The position numbers and the translations under genes were made by a program. This document shows positions 33,191 to 43,292 of a DNA stretch of 64,000 nt, piece after piece (position 1 is the first letter of the stretch; every line of letters begins with the position of its first letter). The notes under the pieces were generated by a model, which worked only from the letters and a program-made list of their open reading frames with translations, searched no databases and was not told where the DNA came from. The stretch is taken from assembly GCA_963854835.1 (NCBI GenBank), contig OY978529.1:3754501-3818500 (forward strand). Reading direction: 5' to 3'. This stretch comes from Megamerina dolium. Lineage: Eukaryota > Arthropoda > Insecta > Diptera > Megamerinidae.

Positions 33191-33546
33191 AAAAAAAGAA
33201 AAAAAATGAATATGTGGCACTTTTAGGCCCCGCAGGTCCATTTGGCCGCCTTCCAGTACTGCTGTCTCTGTTCATTTTTGGACAATATTAGAAGGGACCT
33301 ACTACATTAGCCGATTTCGAACCCTTGTGGTATCACTTTTTCTGAGCTGAGAGTCACAGCGCCCTTTTAGAAGCCTTTTCATGGCAAATTGTTACTGGCC
33401 AAAGAATTGCTAATTGCTTGTCGACAGGTGGGTACCATTCGAGAGAATTTTCGAGTATTTTCGATTAAAGTTATGTTTCAGTTGAGGGTTGAACTAACGA
33501 CTGGCAGATCAGCTAGCCAACGCACGAACCACTGAACTACGGCATC
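33191..33546 (-). mobile_element. tRNA-derived SINE, subfamily 1, full length but diverged
   Basis: Flanked by a 15-bp target duplication with one mismatch: TCGGATAAAAACCTA at 33176-33190 and TCGGACAAAAACCTA at 33547-33561. The minus-strand head is decayed (GTAGTTCAGTGGTTCGTGCG), and the end hairpin is weak (GGACCTGCGGGGCCTAAAAG). More substitutions than in other copies, together with a mismatch in the duplication, suggest an older insertion. Confidence 0.9.
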
Positions 33547-33561
33547 TCGGACAAAAACCTA

Positions 33562-33900
33562 GTTCACTCAAATTTGTAATTAATGGTAGTTTTATCACAC
33601 TTTATCTTTCGAGAAATACACGATTTTACTATAACTTTCCATATCGATGTTGCAAATGTCTTACTTGCTTTACTAAAATAAGTGCCAAGTTAAATTTACT
33701 TTAAAATAATCTAAACACTGCTGTGTGTATTGCAAATATTATTAAGATCATTAAGAAAGTTCCATTCTGGTTTCACTGCAGATATAATTTCAACTTTGAA
33801 TGCCGAGTTAAAGTTTAAATTCGACGACTTCTAAAACACTGGGCTGCCCGCCCATTTTGTTGTTCCGAAAGTAAACGTAAATAAAACACATTCCTGTTTA
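33562..33900. other. Spacer without a gene
   Basis: No coding, RNA or repeat match was recognised. Confidence 0.5.
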
Positions 33901-33939
33901 GAATTTAGATCAAATTTTTATTTCAATATTATGTTTGGA

Positions 33940-34207
33940 TCTTGTCATTGTGTGTGTGTGTGAAATAGGACATAATTCAAATGTCCTCCATGGGACCTCC
34001 TACAGCACTTGATTCTTGTGAGGTAATTTTCGATGATTCTCCAGCACATATCGGACAAAAGCTCGGTCATAACTTTGCGCATATTTATTTTCAGAGCATC
34101 AAGAGTTTGTGGATTATCCACATAAACACGATCCTTTGCGTAGCCCCACAAAACTAAGTCCAACGCTGATAAATCGCACGATATTGTTGGCCAATTCACA
34201 TCGCCGA
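33940..34207 (-). pseudogene. IS630/mariner transposase C-terminal fragment
   Basis: Minus-strand frame of 84 codons: MNWPTISCDLSALDLVLWGY, AKDRVYVDNPQTLDALK, then CRRSHGGHLNYVLF and a GT-microsatellite-encoded HTHTQ. It aligns with the end of the DD41D group (NWPPRSCDLTPLD). Only the region around the third catalytic aspartate remains. Its left side at 34207 abuts the LINE fragment that starts at 34225. Confidence 0.78.
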
Positions 34208-34224
34208 AACGAGAAATGAAGAAA

Positions 34225-35530
34225 ATTCGATGAGAAAACTCTCAGGTTTTTGGAATACATAATGTCAACTGATCTAGTAATTGAAAATGTTGGTAACAAA
34301 ACAACTTTTGTCTCTAACAGAAGACAAGAGGTGATTGATTTGACGCTGACCAACAAGTTACTGGCAAATCAAATCAACCAATGACGAACTCTGGAAGAGA
34401 ATTCTCTTTCTGATCATCGTCTAATCGAATTCCAACTTGGAATTGATACAATGTCAATACCTTCAGCCAGGAATCCTCGAAACTGGGACTGGAAAAAGTT
34501 TGGTGAGCTTCTAACAGAGCGATTACCAAACCTTAATAAACTCCGACAAACAGACATGATTGAGGATGCTACCAAGAAATTGGAAGGTACCTTAATTAAC
34601 TGTTATGAGAAATTATGTCCATTAAGAATAAGTAAACAGGGGAATGCGGTCCCGTGGCGAAACGCTGAACTCTCGAAGCTTCGAAAACTCTCGAGAAAGA
34701 AGAGTGGACGGAATGAATCATCGACTCACTCGGAGAGAATATAAGGAAAAGGTGAGGCTAGCCAAACTGGAGAATGAAAGAAACATCTAGACTTTGCAAG
34801 GTCCTTCAAAAAGATCGAGCAATTAGGCAATTAGGAGCCATTTTCGGGTACTAGAACGTATTCTGCTGAAGATAGTGTAGGCGTCAATGGTAGAAATGGT
34901 GTGACCACCATTGCAAATCAGATAATGACGGAAGAGTCGATAAGCTTTTGCTTATCCTCATTCGCAGACTATAAGTCTCTTGGACTCCATGACATATATA
35001 TGCAGTAATGCTAAAAGAGGGAGGAGACTGTTTGAAAAAGATGCTGAAAAGGATCTTCACAGCTTGTCTTGCTCACGGTTACATACCATTCTCATGGCGA
35101 TGTGTGAGAGTAGTTTTCATTCTTAAACCAGGAAAGGATGATTATTCTCTAGCGAAAAGTTTTAGATCCATCAGTTTGACATCGTTCCTACTGAAAAGTT
35201 TAGAACGCATGGTAGAAAAATATATTCGAACGAGAGTGCTGTTGAATAGTCCTCTTAATAGAAAGCAACATGCTTACGAAAGTGGAAAGTCTTCTGAGTT
35301 AGCCTTGCACGATCTTGTTTACAGGATCGAAGATGGACTGGAAGCAGATGAATAAATTATGGAAGTGTTTGTAAACATTGAAGGGGCTTTCGACAAAGCT
35401 ACTTTCGACTCAATATGCTCTTCTGCTGAAAGGCATGGAATTAAGCGATCCGTTGTTAAATGGAGGAGAGGACTGCGATGAAGCCATTACGGGTTAGACA
35501 GAGCTGCGTTCAAGGTGGCAGCACCTTGCT
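34225..35530 (+). pseudogene. I-clade LINE, endonuclease end and first half of reverse transcriptase
   Basis: The end of the endonuclease reads STDLVIENVGNKTTFVSNRR, EVIDLTLTNKLL and SLSDHRLIEFQL near 34260-34440. After PRNWDWKKFGELL (34451-34744) the reverse transcriptase starts at 35008: WRCVRVVFILKPGKDDYS, FRSISLTSFLLKSLERMVEK, QHAYESGKSSELALHDLV. After a TAA at 35353 it continues as FVNIEGAFDKATFDS. PGKDDY, QHAY and IEGAFD are typical of the I clade. It ends before the YADD motif, so the element is truncated at its 3' side. Stops near 34381, 34742 and 35353 inactivate it. Confidence 0.8.
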
Positions 35531-35689
35531 GCACTTCGAATTGCCGGTCGGTTCCATTTCGATTTTCTGGCAAATATATTTTCCTTTTGGTTGCTTTTAT
35601 TGCGATTGGATGACAAAAATATTTTCACAATAGACAAAGAGGAACTCTGAGAAAGGCTGCCATCAATCAATCAATCAAAAGAGAGCGTG

Positions 35690-36600
35690 ACGTTGGAACA
35701 AAGACATAATCCTTGTCCATCAAGTGGACCACACGAAACCAGACCAAGTTCTGTTAGAGGATATGAGCCCTACGGCTGATACCTCTGAGGGCCAACCAAA
35801 AGTGCTACGGGCACTGCTACCAACGAGATCTTTTGATGATTGAAGTTGGTGTTAGGAAACTCAGCTGAAAGTGTCTGAGGCGAAGCCTGGTAAAGGCTGA
35901 ACATTCCTAAAAGATGTGAATCGGTGTTTCATCCTCCTCCAGACAGAGTCTACACTCCGTGTCAGAGGATAGTCCCATTTCGTGGAGGTGGTATTTTAAG
36001 CCCATACGGTTATTAGGCGTAGGTTTGTTCTGCTAAGACTAATTCTGCCAAAAGCTGCATTGAAGCTGATGAGAGTTTTCGCTTGGCGGAGACCTGTCGA
36101 ATTTGTCTATTGTAGTAGGTATTTGTCGTGGTAATGTTTTGTTATCATAACTTTGGCCGATGCCCAGCTTATACCGCAGAAAGGATATGGGGCCGTTAGT
36201 GGAGACGACGAGCCAGCTCTCGCTAGTTCGTCCGTCATTTCATTGCGATCAATTCCGTTGTGCCCTGGCACCCAACATAATATGACCTTATTTCGAATAG
36301 AGAGTTTTTTTTTAGGATAAGGAAGCATTCGGTAACTAGTTTTGAGGAGAACTCCCATGAGGAGAGAGATTTGAAGATGGCAGCTTGGTTGTCTGAGCAA
36401 ATAAGAATGCGTGCTCATTTGAACCCTTTGGCATGTATTTCTACTATTTGGAAGATAGTTGGCCACGATGCCATTGCGACAGATATGAGGGTATTTAGTA
36501 AAGCTGCCATTAAGGCCCTTGATTCTTTCCGCGTTAAATCGAAGATCATTCTGGATCTCTTAATGAGATTTCCGAGCAGCATAATATCCTGTGTCATCTA
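35690..36600 (-). pseudogene. RNase H LINE 3' end, possibly two joined fragments
   Basis: On the minus strand ICSDNQAAI and then SSKLVTECFLILKK lead into the frame 36466-36107 with VILCWVPGHNGIDRNEMTDE, LARAGSSSPL. The zinc region follows near 35985-35920 (MGLSSDTECRLCLEEDE in one frame). A preceding piece at 36597-36470 (IFDLTRKESRALMAAL) normally lies downstream of RNase H, so two copies may be fused. The distal segment, 35700-35855, reappears as a patch inside the RTE-like copy at 48162-48292. Confidence 0.75.
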
Positions 36601-37029
36601 CTACGAGCTGTTGAAACCTGGTGAAACTGTCAATGCTCACCGCCACCACCAACAACTAGTGAAATTGCGCCGTGCTTTGGATGAAAAAAGGCCTGGTTAT
36701 GAACAATCAGACATGAGAAGCTGATTTTTGTCCACGACAACGCCCCATCGCACACGTCAAAACTGGTCCAAAACTACTTGGACACACTCAATTGGGAGGT
36801 GCTATCTCATCCCGCTTATACACCAGATCTGGCCCCTTCCGACTATTACCTGTTTTCGTCGATGGGTCACGCGCTCGCCGTACAGTACATCGATTCGTAT
36901 GAAGACGTCGGAAAATGGCTTGACGAGTGGTTTGCCTCGAAAAATGAGGAATTTTTTTGGCATGGTATACACAATTTGCTCGAGAGATGGGAAAAATGTA
37001 TATCTAGTGAGGGCAAATACTTTGAATAG
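36590..37029 (+). pseudogene. mariner (DD34D) transposase, C-terminal half
   Basis: CVIYYELLKPGETVNAHRHH and QQLVKLRRALDEKRPGYE are followed, after a TGA near 36721, by LIFVHDNAPSHTSKLVQNYL, WEVLSHPAYTPDLAPSDYY and a complete end at EGKYFE, stop 37027. From the D of HDNA to the D of APSD are 34 residues, the classic mariner spacing. It is a different mariner lineage from the family at 39032. The N-terminal half is lost at the junction with the LINE fragment. Confidence 0.85.
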
Positions 37030-37255
37030 TGATTCAAACGCGTGTTCCAGCTCATTTTTCGGAATTGCCTCCAGTGCCCAACGTCGAAGCCCGTTGTATG
37101 GTCTGAATGTCATCAAAAAAGCATCCTTTCAACTTCAATTTCAGTTTTGGGAACAAAAAGAAGTCGCACGGTGCCAAATCAGGTGAATACGGCGGACGAT
37201 TTAACACAGAGACCTGATTCCGAGCCAAAAATTGACGAACAATGAGTGCTGTGTG
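37030..37255 (-). pseudogene. SETMAR-type mariner fragment in opposite orientation
   Basis: On the minus strand, a frame starting near 37245 and shifting once reads QFLARNQVSVLNR, then PPYSPDLAPCDFFLFPKLK-like sequence and RRWALEAIPKNELEHAFESL. This is the region of the third catalytic residue and beyond. It abuts the stop codon of the plus-strand mariner at 37027, giving a head-to-tail-inverted chimera. Confidence 0.65.
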
Positions 37256-39029
37256 TTAAAATTCATGTTAAATTTCATGTTAAAATTTCAACATCAAACG
37301 AACACCTGTTTTGTAAAATGAATGTCAATAAACATTAAATGTCAACCAAATGCCATGAAATTTTGACAGTTAGTAGAGGAAGGTTGAAGCTTCAAGACGC
37401 ATGTCGCTCGTATATAGATGGCGCGCTTGGTTGATGAGGTATGGTTCAAATCTTAATACATATTTCTCGCACCTTGTAATTAATGTATGATAATTTCTAT
37501 ATAATTCTATTACCCGCTTGTTTCAATGAAGCTCAGCAAGACATCCCCTAAATAATTATCAAAAAAAAAAAAGACAATTAATATTATGTAATTCAATAAA
37601 GTTAGTCGTATTACATCTTTGTACCCTCATACATATAATATCTATGAGAAACACGTGACAAAATTAAAAATATATATATAGAGTAAAAATGCAGCTACAC
37701 TCTGCGACATATATATGCGACTACATACGCGTTACGCGTACCAAATAAAAGCAATAAAATTCATGATGATAATAATATATGCTATGTATTATTATAATTC
37801 GTATCAACTATCACATCAATTGGGCACGAACGCATTTTGGACAATCAATGACCATCAATGTATGTACAATAAATATGTACCTACACTAGAGTATGTAGCA
37901 TATAGTTAGGCGTAACTCTATATTGTGCTGTCAAGGAAGAAGCCATAAGGTAGAAAAATGGAGCTAAAGAAAATGTGTTTAATGATGGGCCAACCATGGA
38001 TGTATGCACATAAATTATGTGAGTTTAAATCACACAAAATAACAAAATGAGGGTGTCGCATGTGCTGCTGCTGCTGCTACTGCTGCTACGCGATTTTGTG
38101 CCAGGACATTAGATAACGCTAACAAAATTTATAGTCCATTGATGGAAACGTTTGACGATTCAGCGTTAGCAAAAGGCAGAGCCAAGTCATCGAAGAAGAG
38201 AGCGAACTACTATGAAGTAAGAAGAAGGCAAATGTCTGGTCAGCCCATGCCAATCGGAGCCAATTCGACCAAATAGTTGAAATGAAATGCTTCTACTTCT
38301 GAATTTACCTCTATATGAACAGGTCGTAGTCGATAAAATGAGCTGATGATGACTGCCATCAACCTTAACATACAATCAGCCAGTCAGCCAGTCAGCCAGT
38401 CAGCCAGTTGTAATGTAATGTAATGTAATGAAACGAAGATTGCCTGAGCCAAGTTATTTTACATCAGCACAATGGTGCGTTACGTATTTTGGTGTCCTTT
38501 CCAACAACCACTATGCTCATTCTTCTTCTTCTTCTTTTGCTTGCTCATTTTCATCATCAGTATCAGCTATTACTTTGTTACGTATCCGTATGTGCGGGTG
38601 CTGTGGACATATTTATGTCGCTTTTGGGAACATTTCATCCTCATAAATATTATTCATGCCTTCTGCTTCAATCTATGCTGTGTGCGTGTGTGTGTGTGTG
38701 TGCAGCAAAAATATGCTGAGCTCTTGAATTGCTTATATGGGCGTCTGTGTGTGTGTGTGTGTGTATGGTGGGTAACCTTAGTTGAAGAATGAGAATACTT
38801 CAGATTTTGTCGTTCATTTCATTTCATTCTCACTTTTTGGATAGAAGAAAAAAAAAAATCGAAGAAAAAAAATAATAATAATAAAACGTTCCAAACCAAA
38901 TAGAACCCTGAGTTCTATCCATCAGATAAAATGTATAAGTATGTGCGTATGTATTTGTTAGAGCTTCTATTTATTTATTTATTTATTTTTTTTTTTTACT
39001 TCTATTTTTCCCACTTCTCTGTATTGTCG
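37256..39029. repeat. Spacer with simple repeats, no gene
   Basis: CTG/CTGCTA repeat at about 38060-38093, (CAGTCAGC)n at 38378-38408, (TAATG)n at 38409-38430, TTC repeats near 38520-38538, (GT)n at about 38686-38701 and 38746-38764. The open frames around 38428-38792 overlap these repeats and have no domain. Confidence 0.65.
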
Positions 39030-39031
39030 TA

Positions 39032-40212
39032 TAAGGTCTAGTAAAAAGTAATCCATCATTTTTGTATTAAATTCAAAGTTCTATTTAGCATAGTTAGAAT
39101 GATGCGATTTAGATCAAATATGCACCGTTGCTATTTTGAAGGTAATTTCATAATGCCACTCTCATAGAAATTCTCGTTCCGATTGGCAAAAAACTAGGAC
39201 AGTCGATTTTCACAAGCGATTTTCTTGAGGCGAATTTTTCATCAGCAAAATCATTCGTCATAGACAAGAACAGGTAGTAATCACTTGACGCAGGGTCCGC
39301 TCTATAAGGTGGATGCATAAGAACCGCCCAACCAAGCTCTCGGAGCTTCTGGCGAGTCACTGTCGATGTATGTGGCCTGGCGTTGTCCTGATGGAACACA
39401 ATTGCAGGCGATTGCTTCCTTCAGACAGTCCAATTGTTGACAGTACAGTTCCGAATTAAGAGTTCGGCCGTAGGGGAGCAGCTCATAGTAGATGATTCTC
39501 TGCCAAACCCACCAAACACATAACAAAACCTTCTTGACCGTCAATCCTGGCTTGGCCACCGTTTGCGCCGGCTCACCGCAATTCGACCACGACCGTTTTC
39601 GCTTGACGTTGTCGTAAGTGAGCCACTTTTCATCAGCAGTAACCATCCGCTTCAGAAATGGGTGGATTTTGCTGCGATTCAGCTGCGATTCGCATATGGA
39701 AATTCGGTCCATTAGGTTTTTTTTGCGTTAACTCGTGTGGCACCCATACGTCGAGCTTCTTTTTGTATCCAGCCTTATTTAAATGGTTCCAAATGGTTTT
39801 TTAGTGCAATGTTTAGCTTCTGGGCAATAGAAACAGTGCTTACATGACGGTCAGACTCGACGATTTCCATTATTTTATCGATGTTTTCGACAATTGGCCT
39901 TCCAGAACAGCTGTTACAGTATCAGGACCATAAATTCACATTTTCAGCCGTCGTTTGGCTTGCGTTTACGCTTTTATCTAAGAAAAACTCTAAAATATGG
40001 CGTACTCTCTCTTTCCTGGTGTTCATCTTTGACGTGTGCTCTAACAATACTGAGTCAAGCAATTGCAAAACTGTCTGAAAAGTTTATTTAGTGCAAAATC
40101 CTATCTTTCTAATGCCATCTAGCGCAACGCGATCGCACTTATACAACGCGAGATACAGATTACTAAAGCCATATATTGAAAAAAATAATGGATTACTTTT
40201 TACTACACTTTA
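39032..40212 (-). mobile_element. mariner transposon with both ends (1181 bp)
   Basis: Flanked by TA at 39030-39031 and 40213-40214. Terminal inverted repeats of about 30 bp: TAAGGTCTAGTAAAAAGTAA at the left, and TAAAGTGTAGTAAAAAGTAA read inward from the right. The length is close to the usual 1.2-1.3 kb of mariner elements. The minus-strand transposase is annotated separately; it is broken, so the copy is not autonomous, though its ends could be bound by an active transposase. Confidence 0.9.
39148..39985 (-). pseudogene. mariner (DD34D) transposase
   Basis: The frame 39712-39302 gives MDRISICESQLNRSKIHPFL, RMVTADEKWLTYDNVKRKRS, NCGEPAQTVAKPGLTVKKVL and IIYYELLPYGRTLNSELYCQ. A short deletion near 39405 shifts frame. 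The frame 39399-39148 then supplies FHQDNARPHTSTVTRQKLRE, HPPYRADPASSDYYLF and the C-terminus with DFADEKFASRKSL. PDLAPSD is altered to ADPASSD, but the third aspartate remains. N-terminal coding sequence continues to about 40030 with more frameshifts. Confidence 0.85.
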
Positions 40213-40214
40213 TA

Positions 40215-41330
40215 CGTAGTATATATTATGTGGGTAAACTGTCAGCCATTCAGACTGCGCCTACCATCATCCAGTGTGTGTTTTGCCAGTAAATTGTCAG
40301 AAGTGACAGCTTACAATACACACTTGCAACACATACATTCGTACATAAAGTACGAATACTAAGTTTCATCATTCGTTCTTTGGTTTCATTTCTGAGAGTC
40401 GACCTTTTTTTTTTTTTTTTTGTTGGTTTGCCCACCGCCCCCCATATCTAAGCCCATTTTCGAGGCATTTTCAAAAAAAAAAAAAAAAAAAAAAAAAACC
40501 AGTAGTCATCCATCCATTCAAACCGTCATTCATTCAGCCATTAAGACTATGTCGCTCTATCGTCTTCGTCCCCTTGCCATTTCTCCTCTCCTCTTCTGAA
40601 GTGGTAATGGTAGTAAGAGCAATTCCTTTTGATTTAATATTGCGTGTGATATATGATGACGTTAGGCATTTCTTCTTCTTCTTCATCTTCTACTATTCGT
40701 CTGTTTTATGTATTGTACATACTTCATTTTCTGCAGCTTATATTTGTTATTACATATTTATTTCATTTCATTTTGTTACTTTAACCAAGAGCAGTGGAGC
40801 TGGCATAGGAGATTAAATTTATAAATACGAGTACACTCGTATATTCAGTCATTCAGTTGGCATTGTCTTATCTCAAAGACATTTGTTTGTTCATTCGTGC
40901 ATTTGACGATGACAGAAAATGGGTGGTGGTTGTTTCATTAGATTAGAATGGTTGAATGGAATGGTGAATGGAAGAGACTGTCACTGAACCCTTTCTAAAT
41001 TTTCATAAGGTTAATGGCGTTAGTTGATTACTTGAACTTGTCGTCTCAAGTGATGAGCTCTCTCTTTTTTTTTTGTTTTTTTTGTGATTAAAAAAAAAGC
41101 TTGAGAATCCATGGATGGGATGGACATTATATGTGGGATTTAATGTCTTTGTGGAGTGCGAATTGAAACACTAATTGCTAGCACGATTGCATTTCTATTT
41201 ACTGCTCTGACCATTGGCTAGTCGATTGATTTTTCAATGTCAAATGTGACAGTTAATGAGCAATTTCATAATTGAAATGACATTTTAACTTGGGTTGGTG
41301 GTAGAGATGTTGTTCACATAAAGAACCTTC
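40215..41330. other. Spacer with homopolymers, no gene
   Basis: Poly(T) at about 40406-40421, poly(A) at about 40473-40498 and TTC repeats near 40673-40690. No coding or RNA feature is supported. Confidence 0.6.
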
Positions 41331-41450
41331 CCTTAAAATTTTAAGCTCTCGAAAAGACAAATTTAATCGCGACTCTGAGATATTAAAAATATATTTCACC
41401 TGGAAACCACATTTATAAAATTCCCAGATTGCTCCCGGCGGAGTAAAATA
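41330..41450. repeat. Dispersed 120-170 bp repeat, reverse orientation
   Basis: Blocks CTTCCCTTAAAATTTTAAGC and CTCCCGGCGGAGTAAAATAT match the family at 49200-49800. Roughly one unit is present. Confidence 0.45.
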
Positions 41451-42322
41451 TATTATTATTATTATTAGAGGGTTTTTCTAAAATTCATTTTATTTTTTTA
41501 TTTCCTTGACATTTCAGATACAACACAAAAATCACATACAATACATATTTTACAAATGAAAACAGGGTCGCATCCAAAATATCGCTCCATAGGGCAGAAA
41601 CGAAGGCTCTCCATTGAGTCCTGTCCCGGGCCATATACCTGATCTCATGCTAAGCGGCTCTAGAGCGGGTCTCGGCTTGGATTTTCCTTAACCATGTTTG
41701 GCGTGGGCGGCAAGGTTGTCGGCTGCCTTGAGGATTTCATTGAAACGCCATTTTCGCTATGTTGTCTCCATCCTCTCTACGCAGAGTGTGGTGACCGATC
41801 CAGATCCATTTGCGCCTTTTGATTTCTGTGTTTATTGGAACGCTGTTGGTAAGCTGCAACAATTCTGCATTTGTGATGGTACGAGGCCAGACAACTCTGC
41901 AAACGATTTTGAGGCATTTATTTATAAATGTCTGTAGATACCCGTAAATTCGTACAGGGACCATCCAAGTTTCAGAGTCGTATAGTGTTACCGGCTTCAC
42001 GCTGGTGTTGAAGATGCGTAATTTAGATTGCAGAGACAGGAATCGCGAATTTATGGAAGGCCGTGCGAGCTTTACTTATACGTGCGACTACATCCGACTT
42101 GGCGCCTTCATTTTTCGTAAATTGACTACCAAGATAGCAAAATTCGTCCACGTCCTGGATGGTGACAGTTTTGCCATTGAGTTCTATGGTTAGAGGGGAT
42201 ATAGTAGCAGTGTGAAGGCGCAGTAATTTTGTTTTCGTGTAATTAATCTTAAGGCCAACTTCTCTTGCGTATTTCATGAGTTTTAACAGCTTTAACTTTG
42301 CACCTTCCAAAGTATGCGTCAT
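41451..42322 (-). pseudogene. RTE-like retrotransposon 3' end, third type
   Basis: Minus strand. The frame 42322-42023 reads LKLLKLMKYAREVGLKINYT, IELNGKTVTIQDVDEFCYLG and KARTAFHKFA. The frame 42000-41737 continues with VTLYDSETWMV, LQTFINKCLKIVCRVVWPRT and RRKWIWIGHHTLRRE. A further frame adds WNPQG and RPRQTWLRKI. The 3' UTR ends in a (TAA)n tail at 41451-41468. The ETW, LQTFINKCL and IGHTLR motifs mark the post-catalytic part of an RTE-like polyprotein, clearly different from the LGHVERM family next to it at 42326. Confidence 0.82.
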
Positions 42323-42325
42323 GAA

Positions 42326-42895
42326 GCATGTCTAACAGGTGTTACTTTGGGCTGAGTAGGCAATTGGGTAGTCAAGCCCTCTCTCGAAGATCGAAAATCA
42401 CACTCTACAAGTCCCTCATTATTCCTGTCCTAACATATGGCGCAGACGCCTGGACAATTTCCACTACGGATGAGAGGATGCTTGGAGTTTTTGGGGGAAA
42501 AGTTCTGCGCAGGCTCTTCGAACCTATTTGCATTGATGGCGTGTATCGAAAAAGGTACAACGATAAGCTGTATAAGCTGTACGCTCATACATTGACATAG
42601 TCAGGCGAATCAAAATCCAGCGGCTGCGCTGGCAGGGTCATGACGGTCGAATGAAAGAAGACGCTCCAGCGAAGAGGGTATTTAATTCGGCACCTGCTGA
42701 AGGACGCAGAAGAAGAGGAAAACCAAACCTTCGGTGGAAGGACCAAATGTTTGATAACCTGGTGGCGCTTGAAATATTCAATTGGCGCCAGCAAGCGAAG
42801 AACAGAGAAGACTGGCGTCGCATTATATATTTCATGCCTAAATCGCTCATCGGTTGTTATGGCCACATAAAAAGAAGAAGAAGATTCTATATTTG
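42326..42895 (+). pseudogene. RTE-like retrotransposon 3' end (LGHVERM family)
   Basis: The frame 42328-42600 gives MSNRCYFGLSRQLGSQALSR, TYGADAWTISTTDERMLGVF. After a frameshift the frame ending near 42855 supplies RIKIQRLRWQGHDGRM-type sequence, RRRRGKPNLRWKDQMFDNLV and NWRQQAKNREDWRRIIYF. The 3' tail GGCCACATAAAAAGAAGAAG ends near 42890. GHVERM is changed to GHDGRM. It sits tail-to-tail with the minus-strand element ending at 42322. Confidence 0.85.
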
Positions 42896-42931
42896 TTGCG
42901 CATTTATATTTAGCACTTTAGAGGTTCCAGC

Positions 42932-43279
42932 GTGAGACCCGTAGCTCAGTGGTTAGTGTGTTGGCCATCTGATCTGTAGGTCGTGGTTCAATGCCCGGCT
43001 GATGCATAACAAATTTAATATCGAAAAGATTTTTCTTTCGATTGGTGCCCACCTGTCGGCAAGCAATTGGCAATTTTACTAAACTCAAAAAAAGAACTCT
43101 GTATCAAAGTTCGGAAAAAGTGATGTCGCAAAAAGTTCTGCCTTTCGGAACCGGCTAAAATAAGTAGGTCCCTTCTACGAGAAATACTGCCCAAAATTTA
43201 ACACGTACAGTAATGGAAAAGAAGCTCGACCAATGAGCCTTTCGGGGCTTTAAGTGTCACATATTTATTTTTTCTTCTA
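42932..43279 (+). mobile_element. tRNA-derived SINE, subfamily 1, full length in plus orientation
   Basis: Flanked by imperfect 13-bp target duplications TAGAGGTTCCAGC (42919-42931) and TAAAGGTTCTAGC (43280-43292). The head CCGTAGCTCAGTGGTTAGTG starts at about 42939, the body runs through AAATAAGTAGGTCCC, and the 3' end has the hairpin GAGCC TTTCG GGGCTT, AAGTGTCACATATTTATT and a T-rich tail. About 40 bases of the middle are missing around 43075-43085. It is the easiest copy to read directly. Confidence 0.94.
42942..42995 (+). promoter_or_regulatory. RNA polymerase III type 2 promoter of the SINE
   Basis: A box TAGCTCAGTGG at 42942-42952 matches the tRNA A-box consensus. B box GGTTCAATGCC at 42985-42995 matches the GGTTCRANNCC consensus. 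The 32 bases between them are normal for a tRNA-type internal promoter. The region between resembles D-arm and anticodon-arm sequence, but I cannot name the parental tRNA. Confidence 0.82.
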
Positions 43280-43292
43280 TAAAGGTTCTAGC

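Noticed and set aside
38428..38792. Three overlapping open frames with possible membrane segments
   Set aside because: They overlap in all frames, include a GT repeat, and have no homology that I recognise.
42939..43010. Standalone tRNA gene
   Set aside because: The tRNA-like head is attached to a repeated body and flanked by target duplications, so it is a SINE. The anticodon arm does not form a normal stem by eye.
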